The notes below the pieces were generated by a model, which had not been told where the DNA came from, made no database searches, and saw only the letters and a list, made by a program, of their open reading frames with translations. The translations under genes were made by a program, and so were the position numbers. Below are positions 50,497 through 59,890 of a stretch of 64,000 nt of DNA, in pieces (positions within the stretch are counted from its first letter, which is position 1; the number at the start of each line of letters is the position of its first letter). Source of the stretch: Myxococcota bacterium (GTDB taxonomy: Bacteria > Myxococcota_A > UBA9160 > UBA6930); the NCBI GenBank assembly GCA_028285625.1, contig JANQOX010000026.1, forward strand, positions 109,748 to 173,747, written 5' to 3'.

Positions 50497-52404
50497 CTAC
50501 GGCGCCTCCTGCGGCGGCACCGGCCCCGGCGCCCCCGCCAGCTGCGGAGGCTCCTGCGGGCCGTGCTTCTCGTGCCATCGCGCGAGGATGCGCTGGGCCA
50601 CGGGCGCGGCGGCCGTGCTGCCATGGCGACCGTGCTCGACGAACACCGCCACCGCGATGCGCGGCTTCTCGGCCGGCGCCAGCGCCCCGAACCAGGCGTG
50701 GTCGCGCAGCCGCACGGGGATCTCGTCCTCTTCGTAGATCTCGGTCTTGTCGAGGCGCACCACCTGGGCGGTGCCGGTCTTGCCGGCCACGCGCAGGCCC
50801 GGCACGCGCGCGCGTCCGCCGGTGCCGCCGCGCTCTTCGACCACGGCGGTGAGGCCGCGCATCACGGTCGCGAGCCGCTCGGGCGCCACTGCCACGCGGC
50901 CCGTCACCTCGGGCTGCACCTGCGAAAGCAGTTCGCCAGTGCGCGACTCGAGCCGGAGGGTGACGCGGGGACGCAGCACCTTGCCCCCGTTGCCGAGCGC
51001 GGCGTAGGCCACCGCGAGCTGGAGCGTGGTGTACAGGTTGTAGCCCTGCCCGATCGACGCCGAGACCGTTTCGCCCGGGTACCAGGGCTCACCGAAGCGG
51101 CGCTCCTTCCACGACTTCGAAGGCACGATTCCCGGAACCTCACCCGGCAGTGCGATCCCGGTGCGGCGGCCGAGGCCGAAGCTGCGCGCGATCTGCGCCA
51201 TCCGGTCGATGCCGAGTTCGAGCCCGTGCTCGTAGAAGTACACGTCGCACGATTGCTTGAGCGCCTGGTGGAGGTCGACCCAGCCGTGGCCGCCCCGCTT
51301 CCAGCAGCGGTAGGTCCGGCGGCCGTGGCGGAAGTGGCCGGGGCAGAACGTCCGCGTCTCGGTGGTGACGATGGCCTCCTCGAGCAGGGCCGCGGCCACC
51401 ATGGCCTTGTGCGTCGAGCCGGGCGGGTAGTGCGTCTGGATCGCGCGATTCGACAGCGGTTCCCAGGGGTCGCCGGTGAGGGACTTCCAGGTCGCGCTGT
51501 CGATCCCGCCGGCGAAGGCATTGGGGTCGTAGGCCGGCCGCGAGACCATCGCCAGCACGTCGCCGGTCTCCACGTCGAGCGCCACCGCCGAGCCCCGCCA
51601 GGGCTCTTCGCCCTCCTGCGGAAGCTCCACGAAGGCGCGTTCGGCCGCTTGCTGCAGGTCGAGGTCGAGCGCCAGCACCACGCGCCCGCCGGGCTCGGGC
51701 GGCACTTCGTCGAGCACTTCGACGGTGCGTCCCGCCACGTCGACGACGATGTTGCGGCCGCCGTCGCGGCCGCGCAGGTGCGACTCGAGCAGCGACTCGA
51801 GCCCGGTCTGCCCGATCACTTCACCCGACCGGTAGCCCTGGAAGGCCTCCTGCTCGAGCTGCCCGGACCGGATCTCGCCGATGGTCCCCATCAGATGCGC
51901 GGCGAGGTCGCCCGCCAGGTAGTGGCGTCGCGGCTGCACGTCGGTCACCACGCCGGGTAGCGCGTAGCGGTGCGACTCGACGCGCGAGAGGGCATCGAAG
52001 TCGAGATCGTCCACCAGCGACACCGGTTGGTAGCGCGCCGAACCGCGCGGTTCGCCCAGGCGCTCGGCCAACACCTCCGGCTCGGTCTCGACCAGCTGCG
52101 CCAGGGCGTCGAAGACCAACTCGCGACGCGCCAGGCCCACCGGCAACACCTGCAGCTCGAAAGCCGGGCGCGTGGTCGCCAGCACCCTGCCCTCGCGATC
52201 GACGATCTCGCCGCGCGGTGCGCGCAGACCCACCGTGCGGATCGCATTCTGCTCCGACTTTCGGCGGTGCTCTTCGCCGAGCAGGATCTGGAGCTGGAAC
52301 AAGCGCAGCCCGAAGCCGGTGAACACCAGCGCGATCACGAGACCCACCAGCCGCAGCCGGCCTTGGATGCGCAGGTCGCCCGAGCCGAGGTTGGCGCCGG
52401 GCAT
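50497..52404 (-). CDS. mrdA: Penicillin-binding protein 2 (elongasome transpeptidase)
   Basis: Class B PBP of 635 residues. One N-terminal membrane helix (about 18-38) is followed by the pedestal domain (RAPRGEIVDREGRVLATTRP) and the transpeptidase. The nucleophile Ser is in YPPGSTHKAMVAAALLEEAI, the S-x-D motif in LKQSCDVYFYEHG and the K-T-G in VAGKTGTAQVV. Zinc-like Cys residues in ETRTFCPGHFRHGRRTYRCW match a subset of PBP2 proteins. ATG at 52404 shares its A with the mreD stop (TGATG). It works with RodA, MreC and MreB to keep the rod shape. Confidence 0.96.
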   Translation of the reverse strand: MPGANLGSGDLRIQGRLRLVGLVIALVFTGFGLRLFQLQILLGEEHRRKSEQNAIRTVGLRAPRGEIVDREGRVLATTRPAFELQVLPVGLARRELVFDALAQLVETEPEVLAERLGEPRGSARYQPVSLVDDLDFDALSRVESHRYALPGVVTDVQPRRHYLAGDLAAHLMGTIGEIRSGQLEQEAFQGYRSGEVIGQTGLESLLESHLRGRDGGRNIVVDVAGRTVEVLDEVPPEPGGRVVLALDLDLQQAAERAFVELPQEGEEPWRGSAVALDVETGDVLAMVSRPAYDPNAFAGGIDSATWKSLTGDPWEPLSNRAIQTHYPPGSTHKAMVAAALLEEAIVTTETRTFCPGHFRHGRRTYRCWKRGGHGWVDLHQALKQSCDVYFYEHGLELGIDRMAQIARSFGLGRRTGIALPGEVPGIVPSKSWKERRFGEPWYPGETVSASIGQGYNLYTTLQLAVAYAALGNGGKVLRPRVTLRLESRTGELLSQVQPEVTGRVAVAPERLATVMRGLTAVVEERGGTGGRARVPGLRVAGKTGTAQVVRLDKTEIYEEDEIPVRLRDHAWFGALAPAEKPRIAVAVFVEHGRHGSTAAAPVAQRILARWHEKHGPQEPPQLAGAPGPVPPQEAP

Positions 52405-52937
52405 CAGATCGCAGGCCGCCGGGTGTCGAGGCGCATTTCGCGCCGCACCGCCGACTCGTCGAGCTTCGTCACCACGGCGCGGGCGATGCCCACGGCGAGC
52501 GGCGCCACCACCGCCGTGGCCACGATCGCCGCCAGCACCGGACCGAGCGCCGCGACCCCGAGCGGCAGAGGCCCGACGAACACCCGTCCCAGGCCCAGCA
52601 TGCCCAGGGCGTCGAGCGCGCCGAGGCCGAGCACGAACGTCGCGAGCGGGAGCCCCCGTCGCAGGTCGAGCTGGGCGCTGACCACCCGGATGAATGGCAG
52701 CTCGAGGGTTCGAAGCAGCGCGTGCTGACCGAGCAGCGCGCCCGAGAGCAGGTCGGCGGTCAGGCCGAATGCAAAGGCCAGCACGAGCCCTTCCGCGGGC
52801 CCGAGCAGCAGCGCCGCAGCCACGGTCGCCAGCAGGGATGCGTCGGGGACGAGCGCAGCGGGCACCCACGCCGGCAGCGCACCCTGGAGACTGATGCCCG
52901 CCAGGCCGAGCACGAGCAGCGCAAGCGTCCGCCTCAC
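52404..52937 (-). CDS. mreD: Rod shape-determining protein MreD
   Basis: Small membrane protein of 177 residues with five or six hydrophobic helices and short loops, the usual MreD size and topology. The pattern SLLATVAAALLLGPAEGLVLAFAFGL then LSGALLGQHALLRTLELPF, in which a Gly-rich helix follows a Leu-rich one, fits the family though the primary sequence is weakly conserved. GTG at 52937 overlaps the mreC stop as GTGA. Placement between mreC and mrdA makes the assignment firm. Confidence 0.88.
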   Translation of the reverse strand: MRRTLALLVLGLAGISLQGALPAWVPAALVPDASLLATVAAALLLGPAEGLVLAFAFGLTADLLSGALLGQHALLRTLELPFIRVVSAQLDLRRGLPLATFVLGLGALDALGMLGLGRVFVGPLPLGVAALGPVLAAIVATAVVAPLAVGIARAVVTKLDESAVRREMRLDTRRPAI

Positions 52938-53830
52938 GGGCCGTCCTCGGACGATGCGGTGGTGGGCGGCGCGTCGCCGTCGTAGAGCAGCTCCATGGTC
53001 GGCCCGCGTTCGAGCAACACGAACACCTGCTCGAGACGCCCGAAGTCGACCACCGGCCGGACCCGCGCGGTGTGGAGCAGGCGATCGCGGTCGGTCTGCA
53101 CCGAGACCACCTCGCCCACGCGCAGGCCCTTCGGGTAGACCCCGCCCACGCCGGACGTGATGATCACGTCGCCGGGCATGACGTCGTCGCCGCGCACCAT
53201 GAAGACGAACTCGAGCGCGTCGGTCCCCTGCCCGTGCACGATGCCTCGCGCGCGGCTGCGCTGGACGATCGCATCGGCAGCGCTGCGCCGATCGAGAAGC
53301 ATCATCACGCGCGAAGCCCCCGACGAGGTCGCCGTCACGACACCCACGACCCCGGCATCGGTCACCACCGGCATGCCCGATCTCACGGAGTCGGACTGAC
53401 CACGGTCGATCAGCACCGAGCGGAACCACGACGACAGGTCATGGCCCACCACCTGGCTCGGAAGCAGCGGCACCTCGAAGCCCGCGCGCATCTCGGCGAT
53501 GCGCTGCAGGTGACCGCTCGCCACCAGCGCCTCGCGAAACTGCAGGTTGTCCTCCTCCAGTTCGGCGATGCGCGCGCGAAGCGCCCGGTTCTCTTCGGCG
53601 ACGTCGACCAGACCGATGTAGCGGTCGAAGGCCGCCCCGGCAGCATCGGCCGGCGCCGACACCACACCCTGCACCCAACCGGCGAAGCCGAGCAACGCTC
53701 CGGCAAACATGCCGTGATCGCTCCCGCCGGCCTGCTGCACGGCCCGATCACCGACCATGAGCGACGTGGTCACGAGCAGGAGCCCGGCGAACAGCAAGGG
53801 CAGCCGGATGCGGCGCAGCAGATCGCTCAT
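52934..53830 (-). CDS. mreC: Rod shape-determining protein MreC
   Basis: Periplasmic scaffold of 298 residues. One membrane helix (about 9-30) is followed by a coiled coil (LVDVAEENRALRARIAELEE to about residue 95) and a beta-barrel pair (VVGHDLSSWFRSVLIDRGQ, GMPVVTDAGVVGVVTATSSG). It links PBP2 and the MreB filaments. ATG at 53830; it is 38 bp after the mreB stop on the same strand. Confidence 0.94.
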   Translation of the reverse strand: MSDLLRRIRLPLLFAGLLLVTTSLMVGDRAVQQAGGSDHGMFAGALLGFAGWVQGVVSAPADAAGAAFDRYIGLVDVAEENRALRARIAELEEDNLQFREALVASGHLQRIAEMRAGFEVPLLPSQVVGHDLSSWFRSVLIDRGQSDSVRSGMPVVTDAGVVGVVTATSSGASRVMMLLDRRSAADAIVQRSRARGIVHGQGTDALEFVFMVRGDDVMPGDVIITSGVGGVYPKGLRVGEVVSVQTDRDRLLHTARVRPVVDFGRLEQVFVLLERGPTMELLYDGDAPPTTASSEDGP

Positions 53831-53867
53831 GGCGTGACCCCGAGGCCGGCGGGGCCTCCCCCTCGCA

Positions 53868-54905
53868 TCAGGGGATCGTGACGTCCTTCAGGAGCTTGAG
53901 CTCGTCGAGAGTGCGTCCGGTCCCCAGCGCCACGGCGGTGAGCGGATCCTCGGCGAGCATCACCGGCAGCCCGGTCGCCTCGCGCAGCAGGATGTCGAGG
54001 TTCCGGAGCAGCGCGCCGCCACCGACCATGACGATGCCCTGGTCGACGATGTCCGCGGCCAGCTCGGGCGGCGTGCGCTCGAGGGCGACCTTCACGCTCT
54101 CGACCACTGCGTTCACCGGCTCCTGGAGTGCCTCTTGCACCTCGTCGGACTTGATCTCGAGGGTCTTGGGCACGCCCGCAACGAGGTCGCGACCCTTCAC
54201 CTCCATGGTGCGGATGTCGTCCGTGGCGTACGCGGTGCCGATGTTGATCTTGATGAGCTCCGCCGTGCGCTCGCCGATCAGCAGGTTCGTCTTGCGCTTG
54301 ACGTAGTTGATGATCGCTTCGTCCATCTTGTCGCCGCCCACGCGCGTGGAGTTGGCGTACACGACGCCCGACAGCGAGATGACTGCGACCTCCGTCGTGC
54401 CGCCTCCGATGTCGACGATCATGTTGCCCGAGGGCTCGGTCACGGGAAGCCCGGCGCCGATGGCGGCGGCCATGGGCTCCTCGATCAGATAGACCTCGCG
54501 CGCCCCGGCGGAGAACGCGGCCTCGCGCACGGCGCGGTGTTCGACGGAGGTGATCCCCGACGGTACGGCGATCACGATGCGCGGCCGCACCAGCACCGAC
54601 GAGCGGTTGTGCACGCGCTCGATGAAGTGGCGAAGCATCGCCTCGGTGACGTCGAAGTCGGCGATCACGCCGTCCTTCATCGGGCGGATGGCGACGATGT
54701 TGCCCGGCGTTCGCCCGAGCATCTCTTTCGCTTCTTCGCCGACGGCGCGCACCTTGTCGGGTCCGCGTCCGTCCTTCACCACGGCGACCACACTCGGCTC
54801 GGAGACGACGATGCCCTTGCCCTTGGCAAACACCAACGTGTTGGCGGTGCCGAGGTCGATGGCGAGGTCGCTGCTGAACCAGCCGAGGATCTGTTTGAGC
54901 GGCAC
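53868..54905 (-). CDS. mreB: Rod shape-determining protein MreB
   Basis: Actin-like cytoskeletal ATPase of 345 residues. Phosphate-1 motif (SDLAIDLGTANTLVFAKGKG), phosphate-2 motif (IVDIGGGTTEVAVISLSGVV) and the adenosine motif (VMVGGGALLRNLDILLREAT) are all standard. It lacks the N-terminal amphipathic helix seen in E. coli but has a short hydrophobic PLKQILGWF that may serve. GTG at 54905 has GGGGGG-type site upstream. It leads the mreB-mreC-mreD-mrdA-rodA-HAD operon. A divergent 245-bp gap separates it from the foldase gene. Confidence 0.97.
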   Translation of the reverse strand: MPLKQILGWFSSDLAIDLGTANTLVFAKGKGIVVSEPSVVAVVKDGRGPDKVRAVGEEAKEMLGRTPGNIVAIRPMKDGVIADFDVTEAMLRHFIERVHNRSSVLVRPRIVIAVPSGITSVEHRAVREAAFSAGAREVYLIEEPMAAAIGAGLPVTEPSGNMIVDIGGGTTEVAVISLSGVVYANSTRVGGDKMDEAIINYVKRKTNLLIGERTAELIKINIGTAYATDDIRTMEVKGRDLVAGVPKTLEIKSDEVQEALQEPVNAVVESVKVALERTPPELAADIVDQGIVMVGGGALLRNLDILLREATGLPVMLAEDPLTAVALGTGRTLDELKLLKDVTIP

Positions 54906-55150
54906 GTGGATCCCCCCGGAACACGATTTGGGCGCAGCCGGCGGTAGTCGCGCCTCGCCCTGTAACCAAGCGGTTTCAAAGGGCGATTTCTTTCCCCGAC
55001 GGCTCGACGAGCGTATCAGCCCCCCGGGAGCCAAGCAAGCAAAATGGAAGGCCCGAAGGGAAATGGACGCGCCGTGGAGCCGCCTCTACCCTGCGCTCGC
55101 GCGGAGCGGCCCTCCCGACCGTAGGGGGCCGCCGCGCGGGGGAGGTTTCG

Positions 55151-56665
55151 ATGCTTCGAACCATGCGCCAGGGGTCCAGATGGATCATGTGGATCGTGAT
55201 CCTCGGGGTCGGCGCGGTCTTCGTGCTGTACCTGGGGATCGGGGGGGCGTTCGCTCCTTCGGCCCTGCCCGACACCGTGGTGGGCGTGGGCCCGCGGAAC
55301 TTCGACGCCCGCGACGTCCAGCGCGTGCGCCAGAACCAGGAGGCGGAGTACCGCCGGGTGCTCGGCGACGGCTTCGACCCGGAGGCCGCGGGCGACTTTC
55401 TCGACCAGGCGGCGGTCTCGAGCCTGCTGCGGGTCGCCCTGTTCGCCCGCGAGGCCGAGCGCATGGGCCTGTCGGTCAGCAATGACGAGCTGCGCGCCTA
55501 CCTGCGGCAGATTGCCGGCGCCGAGGACGGAGGCCGCATCGACGAAGACCTGGTGACGAACTATGCGGAGCGCGAGTACGGCAGCCTGCTTCGCTTCGAA
55601 CAGGCGCTTCGGGACGACCTGCTGGCCCGAAAGGCCTCACGCCTGATCGGCGAGAGCGTGGCCGTGAGCGATGCCGAGGTCCGCGACGCGCTTCGCTACG
55701 CCCAGGAGGAGGTGGAGCTCGCCATCGTGAAGTTCCGGAGCGACGCCATGGACGGCGTCGAGGCCGACCCCGGCGAGGTCCAGCGCATCCTGACCGCGGA
55801 GAGCGAGGCGCTCCGCGAGGCCTACGACGCCCGGCGGCTGGAGTTCGACCGGCCGGAGCGGGTGCGGGCACGCCACATCCTGGTGCGGCTCGACCCGGAC
55901 GCCGAAGAGGCCACGGCCGCCGAGGCCCTGGCCCGCGTGACGGAGATCCGCGAGCGCATCGAGGGCGGCGCCAACTTCGCCGACGTCGCCATGGAGGTCT
56001 CCGACGACCCCGGCTCCCAGCAACTCGGGGGCGACCTCGGGTTCTTCCCCCGGGGCCGCATGGTCAAAGCCTTCGAACTGGCGGCCTTCGAACTGGAGCC
56101 CGGCGTGCTGAGCGAGCCGGTCAAGAGCAGCCACGGCTACCACCTGATCCTGGTGGAGGAGCGGCAGCAGGCCGAGAACGTCCCCTTCGAGACCGCGCGC
56201 GAGCAGCTCGCCGAGGAGATGGCCCTCGAGACCGCCCGCAAGGAGGCCGCCCGAACGGCCGCCGAGGCCCTTGCCACGCGCGTGAGCGAGAGTGAAGACG
56301 GGAGCCTCGTATCCGTCGCCCGCGAAGAGGGCCTCCCCATCGACCGGCCGGATCCGATCCGGCGGCGCGCCGACGGCTACATCGCCGGGCTCGGCGCCGC
56401 CCAGGACCTGATGGATGCCGCCTTCGCGCTGCGCGAAGAGCAGCCCAACGACGGGCGCGTGCACGAAGCGCGCGACGCCTTTGTCCTGATCGAGCTGGTT
56501 GCGCGAAGCGCCCCGAGCGACGAGGAGATCGACGCCGCCCTCGAGAGCGAGCGCGAGAACCTGCTGAACGCACGGCGCGCCATCGTCGACGCCGCCTGGG
56601 TCGAAGCCCGCCGCAAGGAGCTCGAAGCCGAGGGCCAGCTCACCTACAACCTCGACGCGCTGTAG
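55151..56665 (+). CDS. Periplasmic parvulin-type peptidyl-prolyl isomerase (SurA/PpiD-like)
   Basis: Foldase of 504 residues. A signal anchor (about residues 9-32, IMWIVILGVGAVFVLYLGIG) leads to a helical SurA-N-like chaperone part (35-230). The parvulin domain is at about 235-345 (RVRARHILVRLDPDAEEATA, GGDLGFFPRGRMVKAFELAA, SSHGYHLILVEERQQAENV). The C-terminal helices return to the chaperone domain. The uncleaved-looking anchor resembles PpiD more than SurA. It helps outer-membrane proteins fold. ATG at 55151 follows GGGGGAGG. A strong terminator follows at 56684. Confidence 0.9.
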   Translation: MLRTMRQGSRWIMWIVILGVGAVFVLYLGIGGAFAPSALPDTVVGVGPRNFDARDVQRVRQNQEAEYRRVLGDGFDPEAAGDFLDQAAVSSLLRVALFAREAERMGLSVSNDELRAYLRQIAGAEDGGRIDEDLVTNYAEREYGSLLRFEQALRDDLLARKASRLIGESVAVSDAEVRDALRYAQEEVELAIVKFRSDAMDGVEADPGEVQRILTAESEALREAYDARRLEFDRPERVRARHILVRLDPDAEEATAAEALARVTEIRERIEGGANFADVAMEVSDDPGSQQLGGDLGFFPRGRMVKAFELAAFELEPGVLSEPVKSSHGYHLILVEERQQAENVPFETAREQLAEEMALETARKEAARTAAEALATRVSESEDGSLVSVAREEGLPIDRPDPIRRRADGYIAGLGAAQDLMDAAFALREEQPNDGRVHEARDAFVLIELVARSAPSDEEIDAALESERENLLNARRAIVDAAWVEARRKELEAEGQLTYNLDAL

Positions 56666-56683
56666 GGGCCGTCGCCAGATGCA

Positions 56684-56715
56684 GAACGCCCCCGGAGCCA
56701 GGCTCCGGGGGCGTT
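56684..56715. terminator. Bidirectional intrinsic terminator
   Basis: AACGCCCCCGGAGCC - a single pair of loop bases - GGCTCCGGGGGCGTT: a 15-bp perfect stem. It is followed on the plus strand by GCTGTTTG. It lies between the convergent foldase and sigma-70 genes and so serves both, AACG..CGTT giving an A/T flank on each side. Confidence 0.85.
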
Positions 56716-56739
56716 GCTGTTTGCGGTGTCGCCTGGCGG

Positions 56740-58275
56740 CTAGGCCGTGGCGTCGAGGACGAAGGCCTCGAGCTCCGGCCGGCCGTCGCTGTTGCGCAGC
56801 TTGGCCAGGGCGCGGGCTTCGAGCTGGCGCACGCGCTCGCGCGACAGACCCAGCTTGCCACCGATCTCCTCGAGGGTGTGCTCGCGCTCGCCCTTGAGGC
56901 CGAAGCGCCAGCGCAGGATGTTGCGCTCGCGCTCACACAGCTCGGCGATCGAGGCGTCGGCCGAGCGCTCGAGGCGCGCGTGGTCGAGGCCCGCCACCGG
57001 GCTGATCGGGTTGAGGTCGGCGACGATGTCCTTCACCTTCTTCGAGTCGGTGCCGGGGACGTCCTTCTCGAGCGAGACCGGCTCGCGCACCATGCGCTGC
57101 AGCTGCTCGGCCCGCTCTTCCTCGATGTCCATGGTCTTGGCGATCTCGAGGGTCGTCGGGTCGCGGCCCAGCTTCTTCTCGAGCGCGTTGTACGCCCGGT
57201 AGTACTTGAGCAGGGTGTCGTGCACGTGGCTCGGGATGCGGATCGTCCGCGAGTGGTTCTGGATGGCGCGGATCAGCGCCTGCCGGATCCACCAGACGGC
57301 GTACGTCGAGAACTTGTGCCCTCGCTCGTACTCGAACTTCTCCACCGCACGGATGAGCCCGATGTTCCCCTCCTGGATCAGGTCCTGGAAGGTGATGCCC
57401 ATGTTCCGGAAGTCCTTGGCGATGGCCACCACGAGCTTCAGGTTGTGCTGGACGAAGACGTTCTTGACCTCCATCAGGCGGTCCCACTCGTCTTCGATCT
57501 GACCCATGCGGGCGAGGAACGCCTCGGCGGTCATGCCCACTTCGAGCTCCGTCTCCGCGAGGCTCGCGCGGTAGCGCTTGAGCTCGGCCTTGCGCCGCAG
57601 CTTGCCGCTCTCGGTGCGCACGGGTCGCGTGGGCGACTCGAGGCGCGCCAGACGTCGGCTGGCCCGCAGCGCGGCCGCACGGTGCTCGAGCAGACCCTTG
57701 CGCATGCGGCCAAGCAGCTGCATGGAGAGGTCGGCCTCCTTCAGCAGGCGCGACACGCGCTTCTCCTGCTTGACGACCAGATCGGCCTTGCCGGCCTCGA
57801 GCGCGGCGTCGCGCTTGAGCAGCAGCGCCTCGATCTTGCCGAGGATGCCGTCCACGCGGGCGCCGAGATCGGTGCCTTCGGGCGAGCCCGAGCCGAAGCT
57901 CTCGCACATCTTGCCGGTGGCCCGGCCCTCGGCCTTGAGGCCCTGCCAGATGCGCACGGCCTCCATGCCGGTCCAGGGGATCGACACCATGCCCTCGCGG
58001 AAGCCGAGGGTGGCGGCCTCGATCTCCTTGGCCAGGATGACCTCCTGGTCCTTGGTCAGGGTGGCGATCTCGGCGATGTCGCTGAAGTAGGACACCAGGG
58101 CGCCGCGCTCGCTCGAGCGCTGGCTCTCCTTGGTCGTGTTCAGGCGGCGCTCGTCCACCTTGATGCCCTTCACCGCGGCGCCGTCGGTATCGGCACCCAG
58201 GTCCGAGCCCGGGTCGATCCGCCGCCACGTCGCGCGTCGGGATTCTTCGATCGAGAGGTCGGTCTTGTTGCTCAC
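56740..58275 (-). CDS. Sigma-70 family RNA polymerase sigma factor (RpoD/RpoS-like, group 1 or 2)
   Basis: Large sigma factor of 511 residues. Region 1.2 is at about 60-95 (VSYFSDIAEIATLTKDQEVI). A 140-residue helical non-conserved insert (100-260) follows, as in RpoD. Region 2 is EVKNVFVQHNLKLVVAIAKD to the -10-binding FSTYAVWWIRQALIRAIQNH, SRTIRIPSHV. Regions 3 and 4 are complete; 4.2 reads HTLEEIGGKLGLSRERVRQL then EARALAKLRN. The NHSRTIRIPSHV segment replaces the usual ADQARTIRIPVHM of RpoD and is nearer to RpoS-type factors, and the acidic region 1.1 is missing. It could be the housekeeping factor or a second one. Confidence 0.85.
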   Translation of the reverse strand: MSNKTDLSIEESRRATWRRIDPGSDLGADTDGAAVKGIKVDERRLNTTKESQRSSERGALVSYFSDIAEIATLTKDQEVILAKEIEAATLGFREGMVSIPWTGMEAVRIWQGLKAEGRATGKMCESFGSGSPEGTDLGARVDGILGKIEALLLKRDAALEAGKADLVVKQEKRVSRLLKEADLSMQLLGRMRKGLLEHRAAALRASRRLARLESPTRPVRTESGKLRRKAELKRYRASLAETELEVGMTAEAFLARMGQIEDEWDRLMEVKNVFVQHNLKLVVAIAKDFRNMGITFQDLIQEGNIGLIRAVEKFEYERGHKFSTYAVWWIRQALIRAIQNHSRTIRIPSHVHDTLLKYYRAYNALEKKLGRDPTTLEIAKTMDIEEERAEQLQRMVREPVSLEKDVPGTDSKKVKDIVADLNPISPVAGLDHARLERSADASIAELCERERNILRWRFGLKGEREHTLEEIGGKLGLSRERVRQLEARALAKLRNSDGRPELEAFVLDATA

Positions 58276-58858
58276 CTCTCCTCCTCCTCTGGCCGGTCCC
58301 GCCGCGCCCTCTGCCGGTCTCTCCGGCGGTCAGGCAACGCGTGCAGGCCGCGCCTTCTCAGTGTCTGGATTGTCTGGCCGGTCTTGGCTCGATGGAGCCG
58401 TCCAGCACCCCAGGTTTCGGGTGCCGACCGCGCCATCCATTCCGCGAGCTCTCCGAGCTCTGCTCTTCGCGGGCTGCGCTGCGTGGAGCTGAGGCGATCG
58501 ATCGATCGCCCGTCCCCTCCTGCGTGGCCCCTCCCGCTGTCCTCTCCCTGCCTTGGGTCGATCGATCGGTTCGACGCGCCGCGGCAGATTCAGGTCCGGA
58601 AATCGTCCGGGATCGGGATGGGACCCGCTGATCGAGGGCCTTCGATTCTGGCGTCGCCGCCAACTGACCCTTCAATCGGTACGCAGGGTATGCCGGATTA
58701 GTGGCCCCTACAAGGCCAATGTGTCCACCTTCATGCGTTCTCTAGGCCGGAAACCGGCCTGGGGCGAAACACCCCTCTGCCGGAAGTGGAGCGTCCAGCC
58801 TGGCCCCAGAGCCGTGGTGCGGCGCGTCAGAGATCCCCTCGGGGCAATCCCCCGGGAA
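58276..58858. other. 583-bp intergenic region upstream of the sigma-70 gene
   Basis: No gene on either strand is convincing. It contains a perfect hairpin AGGCCGG-AAA-CCGGCCT (58744-58760) and two runs of overlapping GATC palindromes (around 58492-58507 and 58558-58569). A promoter for the sigma gene should lie here on the minus strand, but no good -35/-10 pair was found. Several pyrimidine tracts occur near 58276-58300. Confidence 0.5.
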
Positions 58859-59446
58859 CTACGCGAACGACTGCCGCGTGTGCCGGATCAGGTCCATGAA
58901 CTCGGACCGGGTCTTCGGGTCCTTCTCGAACTCGCCCTTGAGCGAGCTGGTGATGGCCGAGGCGTTCTGCTGCTGCACGCCGCGCATCATCATGCAGAGG
59001 TGGATCGACTCGGCGACCACCGCGACGCCCTTGGGTGCGAGAACGTCCTGGATCGTCTCGGCAATCTGGTTGGTGAAGCGCTCCTGCACCTGGAGACGCC
59101 GGGCGAACATCTCGACCAGGCGCGGAATCTTGGAGAGCCCCACCACCTTGCCCGCCGGGATGTAGGCCACGTGGACGCGCCCGAAGAACGGCACCATGTG
59201 GTGCTCACAGAGGCTGTAGAAGTCGACGTCCCGGACGAGCACCATCTCCTCGTAGTCCACGTCGAAGAGCGCGCCGTTCAGCAGGGCGTGGGCGTCCTCG
59301 TCGTAGCCCTTGGTGAAGAAGCGCATGGCCCGCGCCACGCGTCCCGGCGTGCGAACCAGGCCGTCCCGAGCGGGGTCCTCGCCGAGCTCCTTCAGCAGAC
59401 TCTCGATCAGCGGCTCGATCGGGTCGGCGCCGTCGGCGTCGCTCAT
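58859..59446 (-). CDS. folE: GTP cyclohydrolase I
   Basis: Opens GTP to dihydroneopterin triphosphate, the start of tetrahydrofolate and tetrahydropterin synthesis. The 195-residue protein has the catalytic/zinc residues in FYSLCEHHMVPFFGRVHVAY and a later HLCMMMRGVQQQNASAITSS (Cys and His of the zinc site) with GKVVGLSKIPRLVEMFARRL between. ATG at 59446 overlaps the stop of the upstream PTPS gene. It is the last of three pterin genes on the minus strand. Confidence 0.96.
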   Translation of the reverse strand: MSDADGADPIEPLIESLLKELGEDPARDGLVRTPGRVARAMRFFTKGYDEDAHALLNGALFDVDYEEMVLVRDVDFYSLCEHHMVPFFGRVHVAYIPAGKVVGLSKIPRLVEMFARRLQVQERFTNQIAETIQDVLAPKGVAVVAESIHLCMMMRGVQQQNASAITSSLKGEFEKDPKTRSEFMDLIRHTRQSFA

Positions 59447-59862
59447 GCCAGCTCTCCGTAGTCGAAGTGGTTGCGGCGCGTCTCCCTCACCCGGACGCGG
59501 GCCAGCCGGGCCGGCGCGTGGGCGACGAGCGCCGACTCGAGCTCGCGGTGGGCCACGCGAGCGATGTTCTCCGCCGTCGGAACGACGGTCTCGAAGAGCG
59601 GGTCCTCGTTGAGCATGCGGTGCGAGAAGCGGTCGAGAACGGCGCCTTCGACCACGGCGTCGAGCTGGTCGGGCGGCAGCACGTGGCCCGTCCCCGGGTC
59701 GACCGGTCCCGTGACGGTCACCTCGAGGCCGTAGTCGTGCCCGTGGCCCGCAGGGTTGGCGCACTTGCCGTAGACGCGCTCGTTGTCTGCGTCCGAGAGT
59801 TCGGGGCTTCGCAGCACGTGGGCGGCCGCGAAGCGGTAGCAACGGGTCAGCGCGACGATCAC
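59443..59862 (-). CDS. 6-pyruvoyl-tetrahydropterin synthase / QueD family protein
   Basis: PTPS-fold protein of 139 residues. Zinc-binding His are in CYRFAAAHVL and in NPAGHGHDYGLEVTVTG, the catalytic Cys in YGKCANPAGHGH, and the closing Glu in VRVRETRRNHFDYG. The Cys and length fit QueD or PTPS; it would act on dihydroneopterin triphosphate from the neighbouring FolE. GTG at 59862; it overlaps folE by four bases. In combination with a second PTPS gene upstream, the pair may split QueD-like and PTPS-like jobs. Confidence 0.9.
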   Translation of the reverse strand: MIVALTRCYRFAAAHVLRSPELSDADNERVYGKCANPAGHGHDYGLEVTVTGPVDPGTGHVLPPDQLDAVVEGAVLDRFSHRMLNEDPLFETVVPTAENIARVAHRELESALVAHAPARLARVRVRETRRNHFDYGELA

Positions 59863-59890
59863 CCAGAGGCCTTCGGGTCGAGGGTGACGG

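Noticed and set aside
58640..58740. Possible promoter TTGTAG-N17-TACCCT on the minus strand for the sigma-70 gene
   Set aside because: Only three of six bases match in each hexamer, not better than chance here.
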